64,000 nucleotides of DNA, taken from Tieghemostelium lacteum. Lineage: Eukaryota; Evosea; Eumycetozoa; Dictyosteliales; Raperosteliaceae. The notes below the pieces were generated by a model. The model made no database searches, was not told the DNA's origin, and saw nothing but the letters and a program-made list of their open reading frames with translations. The stretch lies in the NCBI GenBank assembly GCA_001606155.1, contig LODT01000037.1, positions 1,426,001 to 1,490,000 of the forward strand, read 5' to 3'. The stretch's first letter is position 1; every line of letters begins with the position of its first letter. The translations under genes and the position numbers were made by a program. Below are positions 9,921 to 21,364 of the stretch, piece after piece.

Positions 9921-10913
9921 CTATTTATTTAACAAAACCAGTTCTGGACTGTACCCTAGTGTCTTTAAATCTTTCCATGTCTGTAATTAATGAATTGTTA
10001 GTATTGTAATATTATAATGACTGATGGTGAAAATAATGATAACATACCTCTGATGCATCTTCTAAAGTTTGGTTAACATATAATTCTATAAATCCTCTAA
10101 ATGTAATACGTCTTTTCTCTGTGTGATATGTTTTAAAAAATAGACTTAATGTTGATTTATCCATTTCAACACCATTCACTACCTTAGAATAAGCTTGCAA
10201 TTCTTGTGATCCCATGCTATCATTCTTTGAGAATCTTTGGAAAATTTCATTTATACAACCAATAAACTTTTTAGTAACTGATCCATTCTGCATTTGGGCA
10301 CCAAATATAAATGTTAGTGAATAATGATTATATTTAATTACTATCTAAAATTAGATTGATAAATTACATGTATTAAATAGGGAATATGTAAATCTGAACC
10401 AGTATCTAGAATACCTTCAAATTCATCATTGTCTTTCTTATTTTCGTCTTTTGGTTGTTTTGATCTTTCCTCTTCAAGTTTCAGTTCGGAGAGTTTATCT
10501 AATTTCATATTGGTGAGTTCTTCTTTCATTAATTTCACTCTTTCGTCATTAGGTTGTGAACATTTCTCAGCTAATGATATATAATGTTCTGATTTATCAT
10601 ATTCATGAGTCATACCCATGACATAGGCAAGTCCTAAATAAGCCTCAACTGATTCAGGATTCAATATAATGGCTTTATTGAATAGTTCTTCTACTAATTT
10701 CATTTGTTCTTCAGTTGTTTCTGTATCTTCATCACTACTGTCACTGTCATCTCCTTCTTCGTGGTTATGTGTATCATCTATAGTTTCTTTTTTTAGCCTT
10801 TTATCTTCGTCAGCCCACAATTCGGCAATAATCTGATTTGCCTCATTACAAAGATCTAATGCCTGTTTAATACATGTACTATTGTTTATTGGTGTAGTTG
10901 ATGTTGTTGACAT
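9921..10913 (-). CDS. TPR and EF-hand-like protein
   Basis: Three exons joined by hand: 10368-10913, 10048-10287 and 9921-9980, with introns 10288-10367 (GTAATT donor) and 9981-10047 (GTATGT donor), all phase 0, giving 281 aa. Residues about 10-130 hold TPR-like helices with an acidic insert (EGDDSDSSDEDTETTEEQ) and the repeat AIILNPESVEAYLGLAYV. Residues about 183-265 are a degenerate EF-hand pair (IFQRFSKNDSMGSQELQAY). The last exon supplies ETWKDLKTLGY, a tail seen in plant calcium-binding TPR proteins. The EF loops lack a full set of acidic ligands, so calcium binding is doubtful. It is cytosolic, with a role unknown to me. It shares a 121-bp divergent promoter with TANGO6. Confidence 0.75.
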
Positions 10914-11034
10914 TATAATAATTTTTAATTGTTCGACTCGTCTGTGTCGGTTTTATAAATACAAAATCTAAAGATTTTTGGAATTTTTATTGAAAATTAG
11001 TTTTTTCACATTTCATCTTCTGAATTGACTACAT

Positions 11035-14000
11035 ATGACAAGTTCTGTTATTGAATGTTTATCTCAATTATTAGATATAATACACAATTTTCATAAGGAT
11101 AAAATTAACTTATCATCGAATTTAGATACTTTTTTAGATCAAATAAAGAATACAAAAGATAATATAGAACAAAAACAAGAAACTATATTATCACCTAATG
11201 ATTTAGAAAGTTTAACAATTGAAGATGACCATATAGAAATTGATCAAGAATCTAATCAGAATAACCAGATAAATGATTATAAAACTACACTACAATCATT
11301 TTATGAATACTTTAAAACTATTCTAGAAAATGAAGATAATGCAGTACAAGAAAATCAACAATTTATTCAATTAAAATGTTGTTTGCTATTAAGACACTTG
11401 CTATTGAATTTGAATAACAGTGCTAATAGTAGTGGTAATAGTGATAGTAACATTACCAATGATTTTATCTATTCTATAAATGTAGGTATTTTAAATACCT
11501 TGAATTTGAGAAGGTTAAGATTACTTATATAATGGTTTAATATAGGATAATAAGATTATAAAATCAGCAATTGATTTGATTATATATTGGGGTTTTACAC
11601 CTTGTTTTAGTAATAATATAGTTGGTGTACCATTGGGAAAGAGAATTGGAAAAAAACAACTAGATTTTATAAGTCAACCTGAGAGTATATTGGCTGAGAG
11701 TATCTATAGGAAATCAGTAGATTTATCAAATTATCAGTTAGATACATTTACATTTTTACTATTAAAACTAAAGGAATTTAATTTGGATTTGGATAGTATA
11801 ATATCTAGTAGATATTTAGTTGATATATTCTCAAGTTTACTACAACTCATAAACAGACCAAATAGTAATAATGTAAATAGTAATGAAGATAAGGTACAGA
11901 GATTATCAAAATATGGTAAAGAAATTGATAAACTATTATACAAGATACATCCAGATATAGTATTTGAGTCATTGATGCTTCTGTTATCTAGTTGCACTCC
12001 CAATGTCACACCACAATGGTATACAAGATCACTTGGTATAATGCTATCAAAGTGTCTATTGCGACCACATGCACTAAAGATACTGGTACAAAGTATTATT
12101 GGTAACTCTGAAACCAATCAAATTGGTAACAAATCATTGAATACCATTGTTCAGTTAGTCTGTACAGTTCCATCACAGCTTAAACCCAATGAATATCTTG
12201 AGAAAATTTCACCACAAGTTATTGAACTTCTTCATTTTAAAGATAAAGACAACACATCTAGAGTACAAGAAATTGCAATTGAAATTATTGATAGACTATT
12301 GAATCAGTACCCAGAATTAACACTACAATATCTAATATCACAAACTATCTCACCATTAATCACATTTACAAATTTATCAACTACCTCCTCTTCTGCTCCT
12401 AATAATAGTGATAATAATATAGTTATTAAAGAAATTGATATTTACTATGCAATAGAAGATTTACATAAAATTCTATCAAAACTAGTAATGAATCAGACAC
12501 TGTTAGGATTCATTTCAAAAATAATAGCAACACTATTTCAACTATACTGTTTTGTATCCAAATCTATTTCAACACTAAAAGTTTCATGTAAAGAAATACT
12601 CTCTACCTTTTTTAAATTTTCAAATAATTCAATGGTTGAATTAAAGAAATTAGTTTTACCAATAGTGTCTATAAATAATAATAATAATAATAGTAGTAGT
12701 AAGAATAATCAATCACTAATGGAATTGGAGGATATATTACCAGATGATAAACAACAACAAGAGGAAGCTAATAGTGAAATATTATCATTTACAATGGCTG
12801 AGAACGGTGGTGTTCAAGCTAAATTTATAAAGAATCATCAGAGAGATTTTAAATGGGAGGCAGAGTGTATAGTATCTATATTGGGTATAATGAAAAATGA
12901 TTTATTGGCTGGTAATTTATTTGTAGATTTGTTGAATGAATTCTCAATGTACTATGATGATAAGAATATGTCAGGAGCTAGTAAACACAAGTACTTTGTA
13001 CTGATGCAATTGATAATTATAATGTCAGAGTCACTTGGCAGTGCTGTTATTAAAAATGTCATTCAAATATGTACTTTTATAAAAGTAATGTTAACTAGAT
13101 TCATTCAAAAAATTCAAGAAAATCATATGGAGAATGATGAGATGGTTACAGATGAGTCTATGGAAGATGATCAAGAAATGATTATTCTAACTCTTAGTAT
13201 TCTCTCTAGTTTACTATTGGGTGATGTAAAAGTAAAGAAATCTGAAGAGATTCTAATATTTGATTTGCTACCTCTTATTGAACAGATGTCATTGCATCCT
13301 GATACTCTTATAAGTTCAATGTCTGAACAGATTAAAACTATCATTACTGTAAAGAAACCTACATGGTTAGAAGACATTCAATGTGATAATAGTAGTAATA
13401 GTACAGGTAATGACAGTATTGGAGATGATGAAGATAAACTTAAAGAGATTCTAAAGAATCTAAGTGACCCATTACTTCCTATTAGAAGTCATGGTTTGAT
13501 TGAACTTAGATCACTGGTACTTACAAAAAGTAAGGTAATTGAAAGAAATCTAATGAATGTTTTAGATGTATTTAAATCGCAATTGGCAGATGAAGATTCA
13601 TTTGTCTATGGATGTTCAGTAAATGGTTTATCAGCACTTGGTGATATATATCCTGATTTAATTATACCTCTTCTAATTGAAAGTTTCCAAACTCAAACTT
13701 TTAGCGAAACTAAAAGAATGAAAATTGCAGAATCTTTAATGTTGGTGTCACAAAGATGTGGTGATACTCTACCCAAATACTCTGATGCAATGGTACATTC
13801 ATTCCTGATATCATGTAAAGATCAAAATCCAATTGGAGTTAGAATGAGTAGTCTTTCTAATATTGCTACAATATGTGAACTCCTTCATTACTCAATACAA
13901 AGATATCTCGTTGAGATTCTACACTGTATTCATTCTATACTACAATCAGAGAAACTAGTTGAAATCAGAAGATCAGCTATATTTGTCTTTATACTTTTAT

Positions 14001-14215
14001 TAAAAGGTCTTGGAAAAGACTCTTTTGAATTGATACCTGATCAACTTCTATCACTTTACAATACCTTAAAAAACTTGGAATTTTATGAAACTGATGAAAT
14101 TTCAAAATCACATGCCAGATCAGCTCTCTATGAACTCTCTAATATCACCAAATCATTTGTATTTCCAAATTCAGAAAATTCATTTCAACCCTACTCTAAA
14201 ATTCATTTTAAATGA
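11035..14215 (+). CDS. tango6: TANGO6/RTP1-like HEAT-repeat protein
   Basis: Two exons, 11035-11481 and 11546-14215, with a 64-nt intron (GTAGGT donor, phase 0), giving about 1038 aa. The protein is almost all helical repeats. The C-terminal part (RSHGLIELRSLV at codons starting about 13477, then EDSFVYGCSVNGLSALGDIYP) is the RTP1_C1 signature of Transport and Golgi organization protein 6, and the end matches RTP1_C2 (LVEIRRSAIFVFILLLKGLG). Early in exon 2, VGVPLGKR matches the start of the conserved N-terminal block. In yeast the homologue Rtp1 takes part in nuclear import and assembly of RNA polymerase II; in animals TANGO6 affects secretion. There is an Asn/Ser-rich insertion near the middle. 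Confidence in family is high, in exact intron choice moderate. Confidence 0.85.
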
Positions 14216-14381
14216 AACTGTTTTCACAATAACGACTGAGTCTCGTTTAAAAATAAATAAAAAATCAAAAAAAATAAAATTTGAAAAAAAAAAAATACAA
14301 AAATTTTTGCAACTCTGGATATCGGCAAATTTTGATTGAGTTTTTTGTGTTTTATTTAGCTTTTCCACACAGATATATACC

Positions 14382-14869
14382 ATGTCCACTAAAGTAGAAT
14401 CAAAAGAAAAAGGTGTTGTCAGCAGAGAATACACCATCAATCTCCACAGAAGATTATATGGAACGTAGGTTTCAAAAGGAATTAGAGGTTAAATAGTGGA
14501 TATCGGATTAGGATTAGGATTAAGATTTAATCCACACCTCTTTACCCCATTAATCGATATAAAACGAGTAGAAACTGATTTTTATATTATCTATATAGCA
14601 CCTTCAAAGACAGAGCTCCAAAAGCTGTCAAACAAATCAAATTGTTTGCTCAAAAAGCTATGGGAACCAAAGACGTCCGTATTGACAACAAATTAAACAA
14701 ATACTTGTGGTCACAAGGTATCAAGAACGTCCCAGTTCGTGTCCGTGTTACTCTCTCCAGAAAGAGAAACGAAGACGAAAACGCTCGTGAAAAACTCTAC
14801 ACCTTAGCTTCTTTAGTCATTGTCAAATCTTTCAAAGGTCTCGAAACTAAAACTGTTGCTGACAACTAA
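14382..14869 (+). CDS. rpl31: 60S ribosomal protein eL31
   Basis: Two exons, 14382-14464 and 14599-14869, with a 134-nt intron (GTAGGT donor, phase 2), giving 117 aa. The protein reads [20 protein letters not shown] and continues with [27 protein letters not shown] and [10 protein letters not shown], the eL31 fingerprints. The length is normal for the family. Codons are strikingly C-ending (GTC, AAC, TCC, CGT), unlike the A/T-ending neighbours, as expected for a highly expressed gene. It is a component of the large subunit near the exit tunnel. Confidence 0.97.
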
Positions 14870-15125
14870 ATGAATAAATAGTTTTTGGATAGAAAAGTAT
14901 AATATAACAAAAAAAATAATCTATATAGAGAAAGACTTAATATTTTGACAAAAAAACTCCACACATTTACGAAGACCCACAACACCACTCTAGTATAACA
15001 CAATTTTATAATAATTTTAAAAAAGTACAAAAATCGATTCGAAGATTGAGAGAAGAAATAGTGTTTATGTGTGTTTATGTGTTTATATATATTATTACTT
15101 ATTTAGTTTTATTTATTAGAAGGTT

Positions 15126-16007
15126 TTATTTGACTTGTTCATAATCTCCAGAACTGTGATGGTGACCTGTAATTTTTGATTTAATGAACCCAAAACCATC
15201 ACCAACAAGACTGAAGAATGAGTGCCAGAAATGTTTGTTGACAATCAAATCTTTTCCACGATGACCTTTAATTGCTAAAATAACTGCACCCAAAATGAAA
15301 TAGGCACCAAATCCGCAAAAGAATATAATTAAGAATACATCACCACCTGAAAGACCTTTTTTGGCTTCTACAGGTTCACAAAACAAACTAGATTGTACTA
15401 CAAACTGGTTATTGATTATAAATGAATAGTGTTAATGAAGCTGAGTGAAATTCTCATTTTAAATGACATTTTTGATAGTTACAGTAAATTTACTATAACA
15501 GGTACCTTGCATAGTACCTGCAATACTTAAAACTTGAGATTCACCTTCTTCAAGGTCATTATTGCACATGAAGTTAACAGTTGAGATCTCAGCAAGCATA
15601 CCGCATTTTGCACCACCACCATAGGTTAATGTGAGATTGTAGTCTGCTGATGATGGAGTGATTTGAGATAATCTTTCGTAGGATCCCAAGTAAGTTTGAG
15701 TTGCAGTTTTAGTGCTGGCTTTGAGAATTACACAAATGGAGTTCTCATAAGTTCCAACACCAGCACATGGCTGATTACCTGTGAAACCACTGCACAAATT
15801 GAAAGAGTAGTTATTGTCATTCTTGGTGTCATTGTATGTAAATGGTTTAAGTTTCTTCAAATCAAATGTTTGGTTGTTTATGCCTGTGAAAACACATGAG
15901 ATGGGTTCACCAGATGACGAGTCTGATGGTACCACAATCCCATGTGAAACTGTTATTATTGCCAATAGTAATACAATGACAATACCTGTATAAATAAAAT
16001 TCTTCAT
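15126..16007 (-). CDS. MRH-domain type I membrane protein (ATG27/M6P-receptor-like)
   Basis: Two exons, 15483-16007 and 15126-15404, with a 78-nt intron (GTAACT donor, phase 0), giving 267 aa. A signal peptide (about 1-24) precedes a Cys-rich luminal domain with paired cysteines (NLCSGFTGNQPC, GGGAKCGM, NFMCNND, GTCYSKF, SLFCEP), as in MRH folds of mannose-6-phosphate receptors and Atg27. One membrane helix (VFLIIFFCGFGAYFILGAVILA) and a cytosolic tail ending DYEQVK follow. The YEQV end could be a tyrosine sorting signal. By family it would cycle among Golgi, endosomes and lysosomes. The donor is not the commonest form; another donor 15 nt later (GTCATT) would add five residues. The spacing of the last Cys pair favours my choice. 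Confidence 0.75.
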
Positions 16008-16492
16008 TATCTGAGAATACTGTTAACAATCTTATCTGATGGTATTAACACTAAATTTATAAAAAAAAAATCAGTTTACTTTGAATTTATGCCTTAACAT
16101 AAAAAAATTTAAAAAAAAAAAATAAATGAATAGTTGATCGAAATTTATAACCCCTTATTAAATAAGGATAGGGCTTTAATGCCATTTCTTTCTACATTTC
16201 AAGTCACCATAAAATTTTTTTTTTTTTAATGAACAATACCATCGATTGTATTTATTATTAGACTTGTTGATTGTTAAAATCATCATCTTCATCATGTTCG
16301 AATTTGGATATTTACAAAAATAATAATATCATGATTTTGTGTTTTTTTCGTATTCATCTGAATGGATTTTGAATGGGTATATTTAGTAAAAAACATTTCC
16401 TTCTACAAAAAATGTTTAAAGTTTGAATTCAAAATTACAAATTTAAAACACAATTATAATTATTGTATAAACAAAAATAAATAATACTCTGA
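16008..16492. other. Intergenic spacer, no gene seen
   Basis: Spacer between two minus-strand genes, 3' side of the UBL protein on the right border and promoter of the MRH protein on the left. A small inverted repeat (ccttatt-a-aataagg, 16153-16167) lies in it. A and T runs are present; no coding frame is convincing. Confidence 0.5.
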
Positions 16493-17245
16493 TTAAACAG
16501 ATCTGGTTTTTGATTGATGATTGAGTCTAGCAATTCCCAGTAGTAAACTTAATAAAACACCCATCAGAATACCAACTTTAAAGTTTCTAGATAGATAGGA
16601 TTTAGATAGAAATAATAGTGATATAGGACCTAAAAAGAAACCAATACTCATGCCACAAAGCAATTCAATGCTGTCTCTGGCTACTGAGTTTGGACCAATT
16701 CCAAATTCTCTCTGAAGAAAATCACGTTCTCTTTCACGTTCGGTAGCTACAGTAGCTGTCAAAGGGGGACTTAAAGGTAGTAACTGTAGTGCTTGTTGCT
16801 GTTGTTGTAACTGTATTAACTGTGTAGATGTTATTTGTTGTTGCTGTTGTAAATCATTTTCAAAAACAGCAAATGGCGAGGTATTTTGACGTCTTTGACT
16901 GTTGTTGAGAGACTGTATATCGTTATTTGGATTTGAAGGTGTATCTTGAGGTGTAGGTATAGTTTTTAAACCTTCGGTTATAGAACAAATAATTACAGCG
17001 TTATCCAGTATACCAGCCTCTTTAAGTGACTGGTAATTATCTTTAAGCATTTTACCATTGTATATAATACGTATCTGGCTAGAAGTCTTTTGTTTTTCAA
17101 ACAATATTTTATTTTTTAGAGTCTGTATACTGTCTGTGCTATCACAAGATATAATGAGATTGGGGTCATCGAGATGTTTGATTGTCAGTGATAACTGTGT
17201 TTTTCCAGTAGTGCTGAGCTTTTCATCAAATTGTAACTGACTCAT
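16493..17245 (-). CDS. Ubiquitin-like domain membrane protein (TMUB/Dsc3-like)
   Basis: Single exon, 250 aa, ATG at 17245. Residues about 16-90 form a ubiquitin-like fold (LSLTIKHLDDPN, then IRIIYNGKMLKDNYQSLKEAG). A Gln-rich linker (about 100-165) follows, then two C-terminal membrane helices (GMSIGFFLGPISLLFL and VGILMGVLLSLLLGIA). This UBL-linker-2TM plan is that of TMUB1/2 and of yeast Dsc3, subunits of ER/Golgi membrane ubiquitin ligase complexes. It is likely an ER or Golgi protein with the UBL in the cytosol. There is no di-glycine end, so it is not processed like ubiquitin. Confidence 0.8.
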   Translation of the reverse strand: MSQLQFDEKLSTTGKTQLSLTIKHLDDPNLIISCDSTDSIQTLKNKILFEKQKTSSQIRIIYNGKMLKDNYQSLKEAGILDNAVIICSITEGLKTIPTPQDTPSNPNNDIQSLNNSQRRQNTSPFAVFENDLQQQQQITSTQLIQLQQQQQALQLLPLSPPLTATVATERERERDFLQREFGIGPNSVARDSIELLCGMSIGFFLGPISLLFLSKSYLSRNFKVGILMGVLLSLLLGIARLNHQSKTRSV

Positions 17246-17789
17246 TCCTCGTGTACTTTTTATCTTGACAACAAACTACCAAATTTTTGACTGTGATATT
17301 ATTTTGTTTTTTTTTTATAAATAGAGTGAGTGAGAGCGGAGGTGTGTGGGGGGGTTATTTGTGTGTGACTGTAAAAATAGTCTCACTCAAATTTGTTTTT
17401 TTTTTTTTTTTTTTAATTTTTTCAAAAGAGGTATACAACTAAAAAATTCTCTTATTTGTCAATATTATAATTGTTCTCAAAACTTTTTTTTTTTATATAT
17501 AAATTTCAACAACACTAGAGTAAATTTAAATAGAAATCTATCTTTTTTTTTTTATGAGCTAAAGAGATATATCAAAGAAATATAGGAAATAGAAAAAAGT
17601 AGATCATATATAAAGCGCGGATATTTAAAAAAAAAAAAACAGAATAGAAATCGTAGTTAGTAGTCAGTTAGTTAAAAAAAAGCAGTTGTTAGATCAAAAT
17701 TCAAACACTATACCTCAACAATAGAACCTCTAGGGAATTAAGAAGTATAGATTAAATATATTCTTTTTTCACCTATTGGACTATTTGAA
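17246..17789. promoter_or_regulatory. Divergent promoter region (UBL protein / BABAM1-BTB)
   Basis: 544 bases between two divergent starts. A G-rich stretch at 17335-17370 (GTGTGTGGGGGGG) resembles the G/T-rich boxes bound by dictyostelid G-box binding factor. Long T runs (17396-17414 and others) and an A13 run near 17626 fit dictyostelid core promoters. No gene is seen. Confidence 0.5.
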
Positions 17790-19816
17790 ATGCAAATACT
17801 TCCTTTGAAGAGAAAAGAGTTTTCATTTACAGAGTGTTCACAACCCAAAAGGAGAATGTCAATTGTAGGTAGAATACACATACAACTATACAAAACCGTT
17901 CATACCAATATCGTAAAGACACATGTTTTTGTCTTGTGTCTAGATATTAATTACCATTATGAATGGTAGTAGTCATTGATGATTTGCTGTTATTGTTATA
18001 TTATTTCCATATTTTTAAAGATCTTAGCTAGCCACAACTCTGAATAATAGGGTATGAAAAAATTACAAATATTTTTCAGTACCAGATATAATTCACAAAG
18101 ATCTAAGTTTTTTTTTTTTTTTTTTGGTTTTTTCATCTCAAATGACTAATCATTATTATTATTTAACCTATTTATAAATATACTCAAATCACCCAACAAC
18201 AAACACATCAAAAAAATTTTTTTTATTAATATATATTAACTTTTTTTTTTTTTTTTAAATTAAATTATCCACAAACAGAGAGATATTGATGAAGATGAAG
18301 ATATGTCTTCTCCAATAGCTTCACCTAACGTACTTATAGAAGATATGAATAATATGGATGTAGAGTTGAATACAGAACAGGAATATATAGTTTTTTGTAT
18401 AGATTTAGATGAAGAGATCAGTTCAGTATTCAAACAAACCAATCCTAGATTGGATCATTTGAAAAAGGCTCTATCATTGTTTGTCAGAGCCAAATTAAAA
18501 GCAGACCCAACCACCAAGTTTGCTCTCAGTACACTCAGAGTATCCAGTATATGGTTGATGGATTTCACAAGTAATTTCAGTGAGGTTAAATCTAAATTTG
18601 ATAAACTTCAACCTGGTGGTAGATTTAATGCATTTGATATGACAACTTTATTTGACATGCTGTATGTATCTTTAATAACAATTTCTATAGAACTATAACA
18701 TCATTTTAACAACAATCATTCTTTTTAAATATATTTAGTGAAGACAAATATAATGAGGTTTCACTACAACAAAAACAACAGGAATCCAAGAGAAATTGGA
18801 GTTTTAGAACTATTTTTGTATATTCAAGATCTAGTACTATACCATGTTATTTAGGTGGTGAAACAAGTTTAGAAAACCTAAAGAAAATTAAAAATTTTTA
18901 TTTTGAACCAGTATATATGTATCACAATTATCAACTCGATCATCAAAAGGTTAGTATCTTATCATAGGAGAAAGAATATTTTATATAGTATATTAATTTA
19001 TATTTATTTTATTGACTGGTATTTAGATTGTGGAATCAATCGAAAAGGCAAATAAATCTATCTCCAAAGTATCAGATTTATCATCAATTAGAAAGTTTTA
19101 TTATTGTATTTTAGGATTGCTATATGTACCACCTTCCCAAAGACCACCATCACCAAAGTATCAACGTTTTCCAGTTGGTTTAATCAATGAAAATGTTCAC
19201 AAACTAGGTACATGGCTCAATCAAAAATATACTCTTCCATTAAAATTCCCTATATTTAATTTAAATCAAATTCGTACACAACAAATTTCTCAAACTGGAA
19301 TTCAACAACTTATCCAGCAAATGCATTTACCACAACAACAACCTATAATCCCACAACCACCACAACAACAACCACCTCAACAACTACCTCAACAACCACA
19401 ACAACAACCACCACCAAATATTCCAATCAACCCACCACAACAAGCACAAGCACAACCTAATCAACAGAATGATATTCAACCACCACCACAACAAGCTCAA
19501 CAAGTAAATAATCAAAATGATGTTGAAATTGAGCCACAACCAATTGATATAGTTCAAAATCCACCTTTAAATATAGAAAATAATAATATTCAAATACCTA
19601 TTGTAAATAATAATCCTGATGTACAAATTGCAAATAATATTAATGCGAATAATAATAACAATAATGAACAAAATAATATAAATAATAATAATGCCACAAT
19701 AGAAGCTCAACAACCTCCACAACAACCACAACAACAACCAATAATTCAACAACAACAACAACAACCACCACAACCACAACCTCAACAACAACAACAACAA
19801 CCTCAACCAATAATTC

Positions 19817-19866
<50 letters not shown>

Positions 19867-21129
19867 GGTGGGGTACCTAATTTAGTTTATTACCCCCCAG
19901 TTGTTCAAATTTTACCCAATTTTATATTCCAACATAATAATATGTTGGTTGACTCAGCAGGTGTACCATTGCCAATTCAATATTCATTTTTAAGTCTAGG
20001 AACTATCAATCAATTAACACAGTTACAACAACAACTTGGTATATTTATAAATAATGGTCAACCAGTGCCACAAACACTACAACAACAATTTATACATTTA
20101 CATCAACAAATTCAACAACAACAACAGATATTGCAATCACAATTTGACTTGATGAATCAAATCAATCAAAATGCACCAAATAACAGTAATAACAATATAA
20201 ATCAAAACGCAAACAATGCAAATGGAAACAACTCTAGAAATAGAACAACAAATAGTAATAATAACAGTAGTAATAATTTAGCAAATTCTACCAATTCCAA
20301 TCCACCTGGAACCACAAACGAAACATCTCCATTGACACCACCATTTATCTCCACTATTGGTAACGACATGAAACAGTATCTCAACAATGACCAATTTAGT
20401 GATGTCTCATTTTTAGTTGCAAAGAATGAAGGTGATCGTCCTGAAAAGATTTACGCTCATCGTGTTATTCTTTGTGCTCGTTCTAGATACTTTAGAGCAC
20501 TGTTTACCAATGGCATGAGAGAATCAGTAAAGGGTAGAGAAATACCAGTTAATGGTGTCTCACCAGATGTCTTTAATGCATTATTGTGTTATCTCTACAC
20601 TGACGATATTCCACAGAATAACAATCCAATAACTACAAGTTCTGATGGTCCTTCCCCAAGTGGTTGGTTAACTGAATTGTTGATACTGGCCAATCAGTAC
20701 ATGTTGGATGGTCTCAAAGTAAAATGTTGCGAATTAATTGGTGAGACTCTGACACATTCTAATTTGGTAGGATTAATGTCACTGGCTAATCTACACGAAG
20801 CCACCGAACTCAAAAAAGCTTGTATTAGCTTCTTTTATAACAATCTACCTTTCTTTTTAAGAGATTGTTCTTTTGAGCCTTCAGATAACTCTGATGGTAC
20901 AGAGACTCTAGGTTTCTTGATTGTCGATTATTTCAGTAAAGTTGCTAAATTATCAGTTTCTCCAAAATCTTCTTCTTCTTCCTCTAATACCACCACTACC
21001 ACTACTACAACATCTACAACACCAAACAACAATAATAACAGTGAAGAAAGTTCAAATGTTGATCCAACTGCTGCACAAAAAGATTTTGATGAATTAGTTT
21101 CATTGTTTGGAGGTCCTTTAACTTACTAA
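17790..21129 (+). CDS. BABAM1 (MERIT40)-like vWA domain fused to a BTB domain
   Basis: Four exons: 17790-17864 (tentative), 18279-18661, 18739-18949 and 19027-21129, about 923 aa. Donors are GTAGGT, GTATGT and GTTAGT; phases 0, 2, 0. Residues about 45-250 match BABAM1/MERIT40, the vWA scaffold of BRISC and BRCA1-A deubiquitinase complexes: EYIVFCIDLDEEIS, LFVRAKLKADPTTKFAL, FRTIFVYSRSS and the family end motif YCILGLLYVPPSQRP. A Gln/Pro/Asn-rich linker of about 400 residues follows, then a BTB/POZ domain at about 670-790 (FSDVSFLVAKNEG, YAHRVILCARSRYFRALF) with BACK-like helices. The last exon holds both the BABAM1 end and the BTB in one frame, so the fusion is not a joining artefact. If exon 1 is wrong, translation starts at 18303. 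I infer a nuclear adaptor bringing BTB/Cul3 activity to a BRISC-like complex. Confidence 0.8.
19741..19866 (+). repeat. CAA-rich tract encoding Gln/Pro low-complexity linker
   Basis: Dense CAA repeats, with a pure run of about 17 codons at 19816-19866, in the linker between the BABAM1-like and BTB domains. It is read as poly-Gln with Pro interruptions. Confidence 0.85.
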
Positions 21130-21364
21130 ATCATTCTAGAATGGGAATTTCAACACATATAATAACCCCCAAACAAAAAACTCAAAATTGAACCAATACA
21201 CAACCAAACAAAATCCATTTACATAGAATTTTTTTATAAAAGAGAACTCTTTTCTTCCCCATATATATAATAATACTAAAAATAAAAACTTTTAAAAAAA
21301 ATTATTTAATGAAAAAAATAAATTCTTTTTTCCATATTTGGAAATGTGATTGGACTTTTGGTGA

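Noticed and set aside
14496-14696. Open frame starting in the eL31 region
   Set aside because: It lies in the eL31 intron and reads exon 2 out of frame.
16261-16300. tRNA B-box-like string (gttcgaatttgg)
   Set aside because: No A box at the right distance and no cloverleaf can be drawn.
19567-19866. Minus-strand poly-Leu frame
   Set aside because: Antisense of the CAA/AAT-rich linker of the BABAM1-BTB gene; no start context or family.
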